Positions 27,329 through 39,666 of a stretch of 64,000 nucleotides of DNA are shown piece after piece (the first letter of the stretch is position 1; every line of letters begins with the position of its first letter). Source of the DNA: Diphasiastrum complanatum (taxonomy: Eukaryota; Streptophyta; Lycopodiopsida; Lycopodiales; Lycopodiaceae). Below the pieces are notes generated by a model that worked only from the letters and a program-made list of their open reading frames with translations, ran no database searches and had not been told where the DNA came from. The position numbers were made by a program, and so were the translations under genes. Where the stretch lies: positions 18,546,732 through 18,610,731 of the forward strand of contig CM055102.1 in assembly GCA_029204225.1 (NCBI GenBank), read 5' to 3'.

Positions 27329-27412
<84 letters not shown>

Positions 27413-30400
27413 CTTTATTAATGTCTTTTCCATGCCATAAGGCATATAAGATTGAACAATACATTAAAAAGATGGAAACTAGACGTGGATCGATGCCGCC
27501 AGCTAACAAAACTGAAAAAGATCTAGCTAAGAAGAGAACAATGCCAGGCTTATATGGTACGTAGACCATTTACAAGTTCAACTGGACATCTCCTCAATTC
27601 TCTAACTTTGATTCTAGCTCTGAACAATCTCATATATCTCGATCAAACTCTCATTAATAGCAACAGGTTTAAAATCTACAAATCGATAATACCATCTTTG
27701 TAGATCAACCGTTTTCCATTTGTTAAAGCTTCATGTGTTACAAACTACTAATTATTGCAAACCTCCATGTGCCGGTTAACCACAAGAGACCTAACGATTC
27801 ACGTTCCACCCCGCCGTAGGACCTAATCTGGGTCCACCCTCCGTGCCCTGGCCTGTGACCGTGTCAAGCGGGATCCGACTTCCATCCTAGACATCATCCC
27901 ATACCACCGCCTAGGCTCTCAGCCATCTCCTGCCCAAGCTAGCATACATCTTGGCCGTGCACACGCTCTCCATCCACCTCCTCCTAGGTAGACAGAATCG
28001 ATGGCAAATGAGTCCTTCTCCCCTTGTATACTTCCAGAAAGAGAGACTCCAAGCCATGTGCACACCTAGATCATGACATGTGGCAACCATGCAGGTTCAC
28101 GAGTCACCGGTCAAGTCTACAGGCCCAGTCATCGTCCAGTCTCAAGTTTAGGGTTGGGACCCAAGGGAGTTGGGTCCCTAAAATTCCCTCTTCCTTAAAA
28201 AACCTCAAATCTGTGTCTTCATTACGTCTCTATGACCAAGCAATTGATATCATACCCTGGAGCCAAGTTTTGAGCTACCGCCTGATGAATCATGAGTTTT
28301 GTGTCTAGACGATAACTCGTGTGTTTTATGTGAGGGAAAGTAATCTAAGACATAATTGTCTTATTGAATGCTACGTAAATGTTATACGTTATGACTTGTT
28401 TTTCTTTTAGAACATTGTAGCTATGGCCTTGTGCCAAGTTCGATACTGGATTGTAAGAGTTTGGTTTAAGAGTGCCATGCAATTCCTTCTATAGCGTTAT
28501 CTGCTACAATTTTTCATTTTTTCTCTTATTTCAAGTATTGTCCTATCAACTATGTTGTTTGTTGTTGCCTATTTGCTTGTTCTATTGTCGTATGGTTTAG
28601 TGTGTTTTCTTTTACAGCCAGACCATAGGTGATATTTCATCGGCAATTTTATTCTACTTCTACAATTGTAGTATGACACGAATTGTCATTGGGATATATC
28701 TCTACATCTTTACCAATGATCTCAACAACTTTTAATAGGAACCTTATCTAAGGAAGAAAGTCAGGGAACCTCAGTCTAAGGTCATGTTCCTTTTCCCAAG
28801 TATCATCATCCTCGGAACTTCCTTTCCAACGAACCAAGTACTCAGAAACTTGCCGGTTTCTGAGCCCATGTTGATGTACATCAACAATGGTCTGTGGTTC
28901 CATAGGTACAAAGGATGTCAGGTCCTCAAGCCGAACTAAGTCCTCTTGCCGTATCAAGTCATCCTTTCCACCAAGTCGTTCCTTTAAACGACTAATGTGA
29001 AAAACTGGATGAACCTTAACACCTTGAGGCAGCTCCAGCTGATACACATTCCGCTGGAATTTCTTTACTATACGAAATGGCCCTGCATAACGAGGTGATA
29101 ACTTAGGACATTTCCTAGTCTTTAATGCCTTAGAGTCTTTAGGGATTCTATGATATACCCAAGGCCCCTCCTCATAGACCCTAGGTTGTCGCTTTTGATT
29201 AGGTAAAACTGGGCTCTATCCTGACCCGTTTTTACGTTTTCACGAGCAACAAGCAACATTTCTTGCATATCATGCAGGAAATCTACTGCTGCTTTAACCT
29301 TGAGGCCTTTGAAGCCCACTGAAATGAGAGCTCTAGGCTGGAAACCATACATCAGAGAAAATGGACTAAAACCCGTCGCTGAGTGCTTTGCGCTGTATAC
29401 GGCTTGTTAGGATCCACTATGTGTGAAATAGGTGCTGTAGTCACACAATATCTGAGGTTCTCAAAACTTTGATTCAACTCTTCAAGTAACCGAAGGACTG
29501 AACTTACTGTGCCGGCTAACTCTCTTAGCCCCTTTGAGGACATTTGTCAAAGGCAATGCAGCAATTAATGCATAGTGCAAGATAAATCTATGAGAAAACC
29601 CCGTAAAGCCCAAAAAGGACTTAACCTCACGGATGGTTTTAGGAATAGGCCATTCACGTACCCGTTGGACTTTATTTGGGTCAATTTCCAACCGATGATG
29701 TGACCAAGGTATAACAACCTGTTTTGGAAGAATACACATTTGGACTCCTTGGCAAAAAGCTTCTCCTGTCTAAGTAACTTTTAGACAGTCCTGAGATGCT
29801 CCTCATGCTCCTCCAAGGTCTTACTATAGATGAGAATATCATCTAAGGACACTATCATGAACTTTCCCAGATATGGATGAAGAAGATCGTTCATCATCTG
29901 CTGGAAAGTCACTGAGCATTTGTCAAGCCAGATGGTAAAACCATAAACTCATAATGGCCGTACCTAGTTCTAAACCCGGTTTTTCAACATCCTCAATCTT
30001 TAGCGAATCTGATGGTACCCTGATCTCAAATCGATTTTGGTGAAGTACTTTGCACCATGTAATCGATCAACCGGTTCATCCATTCGCGGCAAAGGATAAG
30101 GATTTTTAATCGTTAACTTATTCAACTTTTTAAAGTCCACACAAAGACGAGTACCTCCGTCTTTTTTATCAACTAGGAGCACAGGTGCCCCCCAAGGAGA
30201 TTTACTAGGCCTAACATGGCCCATCTTAAGGTAATTTTGCAGTTGCCTATAAACCTCATCCTCTTCAGTAGTACTCATCCTGTATGGATACAGTGATATA
30301 GGAGAACTACTAGGAATCAGTTTAATACCATGGTCGACAACCCCTAGAGTGGGGAAGTGTTACAAGCTCGTGACCAGTGCCGAACCCTAGAGAACACAGA

Positions 30401-33400
30401 TAGGTCAGATACCACAGTCAGGGTCGTGTTCAGCGTACATGACCAACAGGGCAAGACAGTGTGAGTAGTGTGCCCCAACACGGTCCATAGCCATGGCGGG
30501 CCTAACACAGCCTAGGGACCCTGTCAGCAGGATAGGGCTCCCAGTTGGGTCCTGACGTGCAGTCGGCCACGTCAGTGACACGTGGCCGACACTTGGCAGT
30601 TGCATGCTACCAGTCCTCACACTAGGCTAGGAGGGGCTTACTCTATATCAGGGAGTAGGCAAGGTTGGGTGGATCAGTTAGTGTTTGCCCTACTGTGGTG
30701 TTAGGATCTATTACACTGGTATCAGAGCCATCTCCATTCTAGGGAATTCAGTTTTCAGCAGTGGAGAAAGTAGCTAGATTGCTCAGAACTTCTTCAAGTT
30801 TTCAAAAAGTAGAGTAGCAGGGCCAGCGCTGTAGGAACAGCCTTGTACTGATCAGAAGTGTGTAGAAAGGCTTGCTTTCCAGATAGAAATCAATTAAAGT
30901 TTCTAGAGCAGGTCCAGCGCTGCAGTTCCAACTTTCATCTCTGATTTTTGCTATAAAATTCAGGGAAGTAGAGTGAAAATTTGAAGTGAAAGAGTGGTGT
31001 TGATCCAGCGTCGACAGTACCCTCATCCATCTTGATTTTCCGAGTTACACTTTGGCTTAAATCAGAAGTTTTTGGAGCCATTAGATAGCTGTCCAGTCAG
31101 CGAGGGTAGAGGAGTACCAAACTTACAAAGTATTTGCATTTTTGGGGCCTCAGACCAAAGTTTTCAGAGAAATTAAACCTCAGCCAGGCAGCGAGTACAG
31201 TGTTCTGAAAATTTCAGAATTCAGAAGTAAATCTTGGCTTCAAATCTGATTTTTGGGAACCATTTCAGAAGCAATCAGATCAGCGAGCTATTATACTCAA
31301 GGAACCGGAAATTTTGACACCGTTTTGAAGCTTCAAACTGGGATTTTCCGGGACAGCAGATCTGAAATCTTGGGTAAAAGAGCTGAGAGGGTTCCTCTTC
31401 ATCTTTTTTTTGGAAGTACAGTCCTCAGAAACAGCTAAGTCATCTTTCCTTTCCCTTGTACAATTGTAAATTAGTCTTTTAGAATTTTTTTTCCTTCAGA
31501 GGTTAAGGTAGCTCTCTTTCAGTTCCGAAGATGACCACTCCTCAGGGACCTGATCAACCCGCGGAGAGAGGCTTCGACGAACTTGAAACAGAAGCCTTGG
31601 CTTGCAGTAAAGGGAAGGAACCCATGGAATTGGAAGAACAGGAACAGTTCGTCGAACAACTCGATGAACTGGTTACCAAGGAGCAGTTTCTCCAGTTGGT
31701 AACAGAAGTGGATGAACTGAAGTTGGCATTAGCCAATTTCAAGTCCAGTGTGGACTACTCGTTCGCTGAACTCAAAAGCTTGATTTTGTTCCGCGAAAGG
31801 AAGCCTTCCCTCCACTTCTCAGTTATCCCCTTCTCCACTTCCATCAGTTTCGGGTGAGACTTTACGGTCTCACCCCAGTGTTTTTAAAGATTTAAAGCCT
31901 CCTACTTTTAATGGGGAAGAGAAGGATAGAAATGCAGACATTCTACAAACCTTCCTCAGCAAATGGAAGAACATTCATGCTCTTAAACAGACCCCTGACC
32001 ATTTGCAAGCTATTGAGGCCAGTCTTTCCTTAGGGCCTATGGCCTATAGGTGGTGGTTAAATCTCCAGGAGACTGGGCAGACTCCCCGGTCATGGAAAGC
32101 CTTTGAAGAAGCTTTCCTAAGAGAATTTCTACCAGAAAATGAACTTGATAGAGCCTGGGAAGCCTGGAAAAGAATAGTAATGGACAAGTCCCTCATCCAA
32201 TATATCTCGCAGTATCGAAAAGCAATTTTAAAGATTCAAAATATGGATGATTATCAGATAATCAGGGGATTTGTCCGTGGCCTCGAAGATGAATATAAAG
32301 TAGAGGTCCAGAGAAACTCGCCTACTACCCTTGAGCAAGCTCTCAGATATGCTCAAATCTATGATGATTCAGTGGGTAGGAAGAGGGCGAGACAACAGCC
32401 ACTTTTTGAGCAGCCTTCTCAGAAAGACTTTCAATCTAAAAAGAAATTTTTAAAAAGAAAGAAAGAAGATAAATTTAAAGGTGAAGCTCCTCAGAAACGC
32501 CCTTCACTCATACAGCCCTTAAAACCAAATGATTTTGAGAAAGCCAAACAAGAACGTTTGTGCTTTGTGTGTATGGGCAAGGGGCACACAGTCAGACAGT
32601 GTCCCAAGGGGCCTTTCACTAAAAAAGATAAGAAAGATAAAAAACAAGTTCATCTTGTTTAGACTGTATGTTTCCCCAGTGACTCGGCAGCTTCCGAGAT
32701 CAAAGTGTATCATGAAGATCATGAACACTGTTGCCAGCTGACCTCTGCAATGCTAGCGAGACCCTTCAGCTTTGGGCCGCATGACCTAGTACGTATGCAT
32801 GGGAAACCAGTTAGTAACCAGTTGGTAACCAGTTAGTAACCAGTTAGTAAGAGTTATGGTTGATGATGGGGCAACCCATAATTTCATCAACTACACCCTG
32901 GTTAAAAAGCTTAAACTACCAGAAGTACCTAGTCAGCATAGGTACATAGTTTCATTAGCTAAGGGTGAAGATAAAAAAATATGGGAAACTATGGTAAGTA
33001 ATTTGAATCTTGGTATTCAGGGGTACCAAGATGAAATAAACTTTCAGATAATGCACCTGGATCACACAGATATTGTTCTCGAGAGAGATTGGCTCTACAG
33101 TTTAGGACCTTCCCTCCACAGAAACTATCAGGAGAACACCCTCAGCTTTCAGCATAAAGGCCGAGAGATCCAGTTGCATGGGGAGCATGATGTTCACAAT
33201 AGTCCTATGGTCTGCAGTTCAGAGCTCTGTCAGCTAATCGAAGACGAAGACCATCAGATATTCTTATGTGACTTTCAGTTTATTCCTGAAGTTTCTATTT
33301 CCAGTTCTATTCAGCAGAAAATCAGTAAATTAGAAACTTTATTGTCTAAATTTAAAGATGTTTTTCCTGAAGATTTGCCACATGGTTTACCACCCAGCAG

Positions 33401-36400
33401 AGAGGTAGATCATGTAATAAACCTAGTACCAGGTACAGCACCTGTTTCTAAACCTCCGTATCGGGTCAGCCGAACAGAGGATGAAGAAATAACTAGGCAG
33501 TTAACAGATTATCTTGTGAAAGGCCAAATTCAGACCAGTCGTTCACCATGGGCCTCACCAGTCCTATTGGTGAAAAAGAAAGAGGGGTCTATGCGTCTTT
33601 GCGTAGATTACAGAGCCCTCAATAAAGTCACAATTAAGAATAAATATCCTATGCCTCGAGCAGACGAGTTGTTTGACCAACTCGACGGGGCTAAGTTTTT
33701 CAGCAAAACAGACCTCAGATCGGGATATCATCAAGTCCGTATAAAATCGGAAGATGTCTTGAAAACAGCTGTTAGGACTCGTCACGGTCATTATGAGTTA
33801 AAGTGATGCCATTTGGGCTCACAAATGCTCCAGCTACCTTTATAACCTTGATGAACAGTGTCCTCATACCATACTTGGGTAAGTTTGTAGTCGTATTTTT
33901 AGATGACATCCTCGTCTACAGCAAAACGAGGAAGGAGCATCTAAAACACCTCAGAAAGGTGTTTCGACTGCTCAGAAAGCATAAGCTCTATGCTAAACAA
34001 TCCAAGTGTGAATTCTTCGTTGAAGAAGTAGCATATTTGGGTCACATTATCTCTTCAGATGGGATTAAGATGGACCCAAATAAGGTTAAAGCCATACTCA
34101 GTTGGCTGAGACCTCAGAATATTTTGGAACTTCAGATCTTTCTTGGTTTGGCGGGAATTACAGACGATTTGTCAAGGAATATGCTCAGATAGCAGTTCCC
34201 ATGACAAATCTTCTTAAGGGGAAGGGAAAGGAGTTCATTTGGGAGTCCGCACAGCAGGAGAGCTTTGATGCTCTCAAAACAGCCTTAACTACAGCACCAG
34301 TTTTAAAGGTCGTCGACCCCAATCAGCCATTTGTGGTCGAAACAGATGCTAGCGACTTTGCAGTAGGTGCTGTGCTAACTCAGGGTGGACGACCAATTGC
34401 GTTCGAGAGTAAAAAACTCGAGCCAGCTCAGACTAGGTACAGTGCCTATGAAAAGGAACTCTTTTCTATAGTCCATGCCCTTAACCTGAGCTTAGAGGTC
34501 GAAAAGCTCGTTGGGCAGAGTTGATGCAAGAGTTTGACATGTCTATCAGATATAGACGTGGAAAATTCAATACAATAGCAGATGCCCTTAGCAGAATGCC
34601 TATGATAAACGAGCTGAGTTTTACTCAGATTCGTAATGAGTTACTCGAGTCCTTGAGAGGGAAATGCCAGTATGATGCATTCTTCTCTACTATCTGGAAC
34701 TCAGTCCAGAGCAGACAGTTACAGACTCCAGAACCAGTTCCCGAGGCTAGTGCCAGTTCATCCAAGAATACGGCAACTTCCGTTGAGGATGATGATGAGT
34801 CTGAGTATACGTCGTCAGATGACGTTGAGGTTTCTGAGCCTGTATTACCCAAGCAAACCCCAGTGGTTGAGGGTCAGTTGACTCAAGGATTCAAATGGAA
34901 ACAGTATTCCATTCAGGATGAGTACTTGCTCTATAGAGATAGAGTATCTGTCCCCAATCCAGAGATTATAGGCAGCAGGTCCTATATGAATGTCATGACA
35001 ATCCTAGTGCGGGACACCCAGGCATACAGAAGACTTATGAGCTTCTTCGTAGGCAATTTTTCTGGCCCAGTATGAAAGAGGACGTCCACCAGTATGTAAC
35101 CAGTTGCCAGAAATGTCAAGTAAACAAAGCAGAGCGTTTAAAGGCAGGAGGGTTGTTGCATCCCTTAGAAATACCAGCTGGTAAATGGGAGAGTATCTCC
35201 ATGGATTTTATAGTAGGCCTGCCTAAAACCCAAAAGGGTAATGACGCTATATGGGTCACAGCTGACCGTCTGACCCAAATGGCTCATTTCATTTTGACCA
35301 AAACAACCGTTAGAGCTCCAGAGTTAGCGAGGTTGTTTGTAGACGGGCTATTTAAATTGTACGGTCTACCTTCCGGCATAGTCAGCGACCGGGACAGTAA
35401 GTTTACTGGAAATTTTTGGAGGGCAGTATTCCATCATCTCCATACTAAACTTAATATGAGTACCACAGACCATCCACAGACGGACGGTCAAACAGAGAGG
35501 GTAAATCAGGTGCTGGAGGATATGCTTCGTGCATACGTCAGCAAGAAGCAGACTAATTGGGAGGAGTATCTCTCGATATTAGAGTTTGCTTACAACAGTA
35601 CCAAACATTCAGCTACGGGATACAGCCCATTATGCTGATGTACGGTTTTCAGCCACGCTCACCCACAGCTGTAGGGTTTAAACAAGAAAAAGTTGAAGCA
35701 GCTAGAAACTTTTTAGAGGACCTAAAGCAGATGATAGAACACGCTAATCGTAGCATTAAGCAGTCCCAGGATCGAGCCAAGCTTTATGCAGATCCACACC
35801 GACGGGATGTGCAGTTCTCCACTGGTGAGAAAGTCTACTTGAGAGTCCCAGTCGACTCTAAAACCCTCAAATCAGGAGTGTGTGCTAAGTTGTCTCCAAG
35901 GTATTGTGGTCCCTTTACCCTCAGTAGGAGACTAGGCGAGGTCACCTATGAACTAGAACTCCCACACAACAGTAAGGTTTTTCCAGTCTTTCATATAAGT
36001 CAGTTACGAAAAGCCTTAACCAGATCAGACAATCTGGTAGGGGACAGTGTTCTAGTTCTCCCATTGGATCCTCAGCAACCTCCACATGAACCAGAGGAGA
36101 TTCTTGATAGTAGAGAGACGTAGACTCGTCATACTCTATACCGAGAATATCTGGTTAAGTGGAATGATCAGCCTGTTGAGAATGCCACTTGGGAAAGAGG
36201 CAGCGTCCTTCGCAAGATTTTTCCAGACTTTGTCTTAGAGGACCAAGACGGTTCTTAAGGGGGAGGGAGTGTTACGAGCTCGTGACCAGTGCCGAACCCT
36301 AGAGAACACAGATAGGTCAGATACCACAGTCAAGGTCGTGTCCAGCGTACATGACCAACAGGGCAAGACAGTGTGAGTAGTGTGCCCCAGCACGGTCCAT

Positions 36401-39400
36401 AGCCATGGCGGGCCTAACATAGCCTAGGGACCCTGTCAGCAGGATAGGGCTCCCAGTTGGGTCCCGACGTGCAGTCGGCCATGTCAGTGACACGTGGCCG
36501 ACACTTGGCAGTTGCATGCTACCAGTCCTCACACTGGGCTAGGAGGGGCTTACTCTATATCAGGGAGTAGGCAAGGTTGGGTGGATCAGTTAGTGTTTGC
36601 CCTACTGTGGTGTTAGGATCTATTACAGGAAGACTCTCAAGAAGCTGGTCAGGAAACACATCGTTACACTCTTGCCTAAGTTTCCTAAAGATTTCACCTT
36701 TTGGTGAATTTTCCTGCTTTAGGTTATTAGACATTAATTCAATTTGGAGATTGTAAAATTGCAAACTACATTCTTCATGGTAAGTAAAATCTTTTAACCA
36801 ACATAAGAATTACAATCCACAACATCCATACATTTAACTGTTTCTAAGAGAGCATATACGGATATCAACATTTCCATATAATTCTATGAGTGAGCCGTTA
36901 TGCAAGAACGACAAACTATGAGTTACATAGTTTTTCTTCATAGACTCATTCCTCTCATAGAACCACTCCTTTCCAAGTATTACATCTACCCTATCCAGAT
37001 TCATAATGTGAAAGTCTAATTTATCCTTATAGGCTTGAATCTCTATTGGTACACGTGGTCACTTTGCCTCGTTACCACCCTTAGCTTCTGCAACAAATTA
37101 GCGTTAATAAAATTATGTGTGGAACCATCGTCAAATAAAACTGTTATGGCTTGGCCACCCACAACCCCCTTCATCCGAATGAAGTCATGAGGACCAAAAA
37201 CAGCCGTATTAAAACAACAATGCTCACACACAGAATTACCAGCAAAGGAAAGATCTACACTAGCTATGCTAGAGTTACCTGGCGTCTTAAAAGATGCCCC
37301 TTTAGCCTTCCGTTTCTTTGGACATTCCTTCGCGACATGACCTGGTTCCATGCAATTAAAGCACAGATTGTCGCTTCTGGCTTTCATGAAGGTTTCCTGG
37401 TCCAAGGTAGATCTTTTCTTCGACTTACCCGAACCTGAAGACTCATCTTTCGCCTTGTCTTTCGATTTCTTTGGAAAGAAAGGCTTCTTACCCTTTACAT
37501 CGAGCAAGACCCCAGTCTCAGGCTTGGCCACTATATGAGTATCATCGTATATCCTGGCGACGCGAACATCCTCGAGGGTAAGAGGTTGGTTCCTCCAGCT
37601 GATAGTCTTTTGGCAACCCAAGTATAAAATGCAAATTTCACTAGTAAAGGATCTATTCTAGTTGCAAAACGAGAATAAACTTCTTGAAATTCTTGTAAAT
37701 ACTGATCCAGGGGTCGCTTCCCTATATGGATCGTTGCATATTGACGATAAATTTCAAAATTATCAAGAATAGGAAGGAAGGCCGTCTTAAAGGCCTTGCA
37801 AAAATCTTCCCAATTCTTAGGAACTTCAGGCTTGCCCCTAACATCTTGCCACCACGTAAAAGCTTTACCTCGCAAGTATATGACAACTAGATTGATCTTG
37901 TTATCATCGGATGAATCGTGCATGGAGAAGTGCGAATTCCATCGATCCAACCACTGCAAGACTGCTTCCGGGGTTCTATCCTTCTTTTCCCCAGCAAAAT
38001 CTTCAGGGGTGAACAAGGGTTGATTCACTAATTGCCTTAACTGCGTCAACTCCTTCAATTCATGCTGATCCCGACTGTTTAGATTGCATATCAATAATCT
38101 GTTGCTGTAGATTATTAATTGCAAGCAACATGGCATCAGGATCTAGAGTAGAGGTAGATGCAGTAACCTCCTTAGCAGGGGACATAGGCTGTGTGGTAGG
38201 ATTAGGATCCATCTTACAAGGAAGAGAGGTGAACAAAGAAAGAGATGATTGAAAAAGATCAAGGCAACTCAAGGAAGGTAGCTACAAGACTACTCTTGCT
38301 GTCTCTTCACAAACCAAATGGTATTGTCCATGGCTGCCATAAGGAATAAGAGAGAGTAAGGAGAAGGATGCACCACCACCTCCACCTCTTCTTCTCATGA
38401 ATCCAAGCATATGAGAGGTGTGTCTCCCACTCCATGCTTGCTTCAGAACTCCCATGTGGCTTTGCCTTGCCACATAAGCTTCCACCTAATCACTCTAAAA
38501 CATTTCCCTGCCTTCTGCCAACTGGCTGCCAGGTCACACGCCCCCCCTTCGCTGGATTTCATACCTTTCCTAGAGTGGACAGACCCTGCAAAAAGCCTCC
38601 ATCGCTGTTTTCTAGCGGGCTTTAGCCAAAAATTACCTTTTCTGGTTGTGTGGCCCGCGAAACAGAGGTATGCTCCACTCCAAGTGAGCGGAACAACATT
38701 CCGCTAAAAATCTGCCACCTGTCCAGATCTGGACAGTGCCATGTGGCAGCGTTTGGAACGGTTGAATTTGTAAGTTTTTCCTGGAAAAAAGCCATCGTTG
38801 AAAAAATGGCCTAGGCTGGACAGTTAGGAAAAAGGGATTCTTTTAACGCCGGGGGGCTCACCTAAAAACAGATCCGCTACCTTGGATCTGAGCGGAATTG
38901 AGAACCGCTCCCTCCTGCCACCTGTCCGGGTCTGGACAGTGCCACAGGGCAGAGTTCTAAGGGCCCAACTGCTTTTGTTTTAAAACAAAAAAAAAAAAAC
39001 TCAAAAAAACAGCAAGAAGAATAAACTTAGAATGTGCATAAAAAACACATTTCTAGCCCGATTTGAATTCGTAAAAAGCATCGTAAATTACAAGAAATCT
39101 ACTACGGATCAACGTACCTGCTTTTAGCATGCAGTGGCTCTGATACCATATGTTTGAAACTACTAATTATTGCAAACCTCCATGTGCCGGTTAACCACAA
39201 AAAACCGAACGATTCACGTTCCACCCCGCCGTAGGACCTAATCTGGGTCCACCCTCCGTGCCCTGGCCTGTGACCGTGTCAAGCGGGATCCGACTTCCAT
39301 CTTAGACATCATCCCATACCACCGCCTAGGCTCTCAGCCATCTCCTGCCCAAGCTAGCATACATCTTGGCCGTGCACACGCTCTCCATCCACCTCCTCCT

Positions 39401-39606
39401 AGGTAGACAGAATCGATGGCAAATGAGTCCTACTCAGAAAGTCAGGCAATCAGGCAACATCGTGCTCAGGCAGTCAGCAGATGTCCGCAGATGTTAGGTT
39501 CGGGCTAGAGGCAGCGCTGGTCAAATGTCTGCTAGGCAGGTCATTGCTCAGGCTAGGTAGCGTTGACTGATCCGCTTCTCAGGCTTTCGCTAGGCAGATC
39601 AGGCAG

Positions 39607-39666
<60 letters not shown>

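Larger units (their letters stand above)
30358..36627 (+). mobile_element. gypsy1: full-length chromovirus nested in gypsy2
   Basis: 6,270 bp with two 358-bp LTRs (TG...CA), a primer site, gag, protease, RT, RNase H (part), integrase, chromodomain and polypurine tract. It is flanked by a perfect 5-bp target duplication GGAAG (30,353-30,357 and 36,628-36,632). It interrupts gypsy2 between [12 protein letters not shown] and LGVVDHGI of the host protein, which reads on across the site. Frameshifts and stops in gag and pol make it non-autonomous now. LTRs differ at few positions, so insertion was fairly recent. Confidence 0.95.

Noticed and set aside
22435-27445. Long frames encoding Leu-Ser repeats, Arg-Glu repeats or Pro-rich runs over GA/TC tracts
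   Set aside because: They are translations of (GA)n/(TC)n microsatellites and LINE tails. The Pro/Ser-rich part of LINE C is the only one that belongs to a real ORF1 and is described there.
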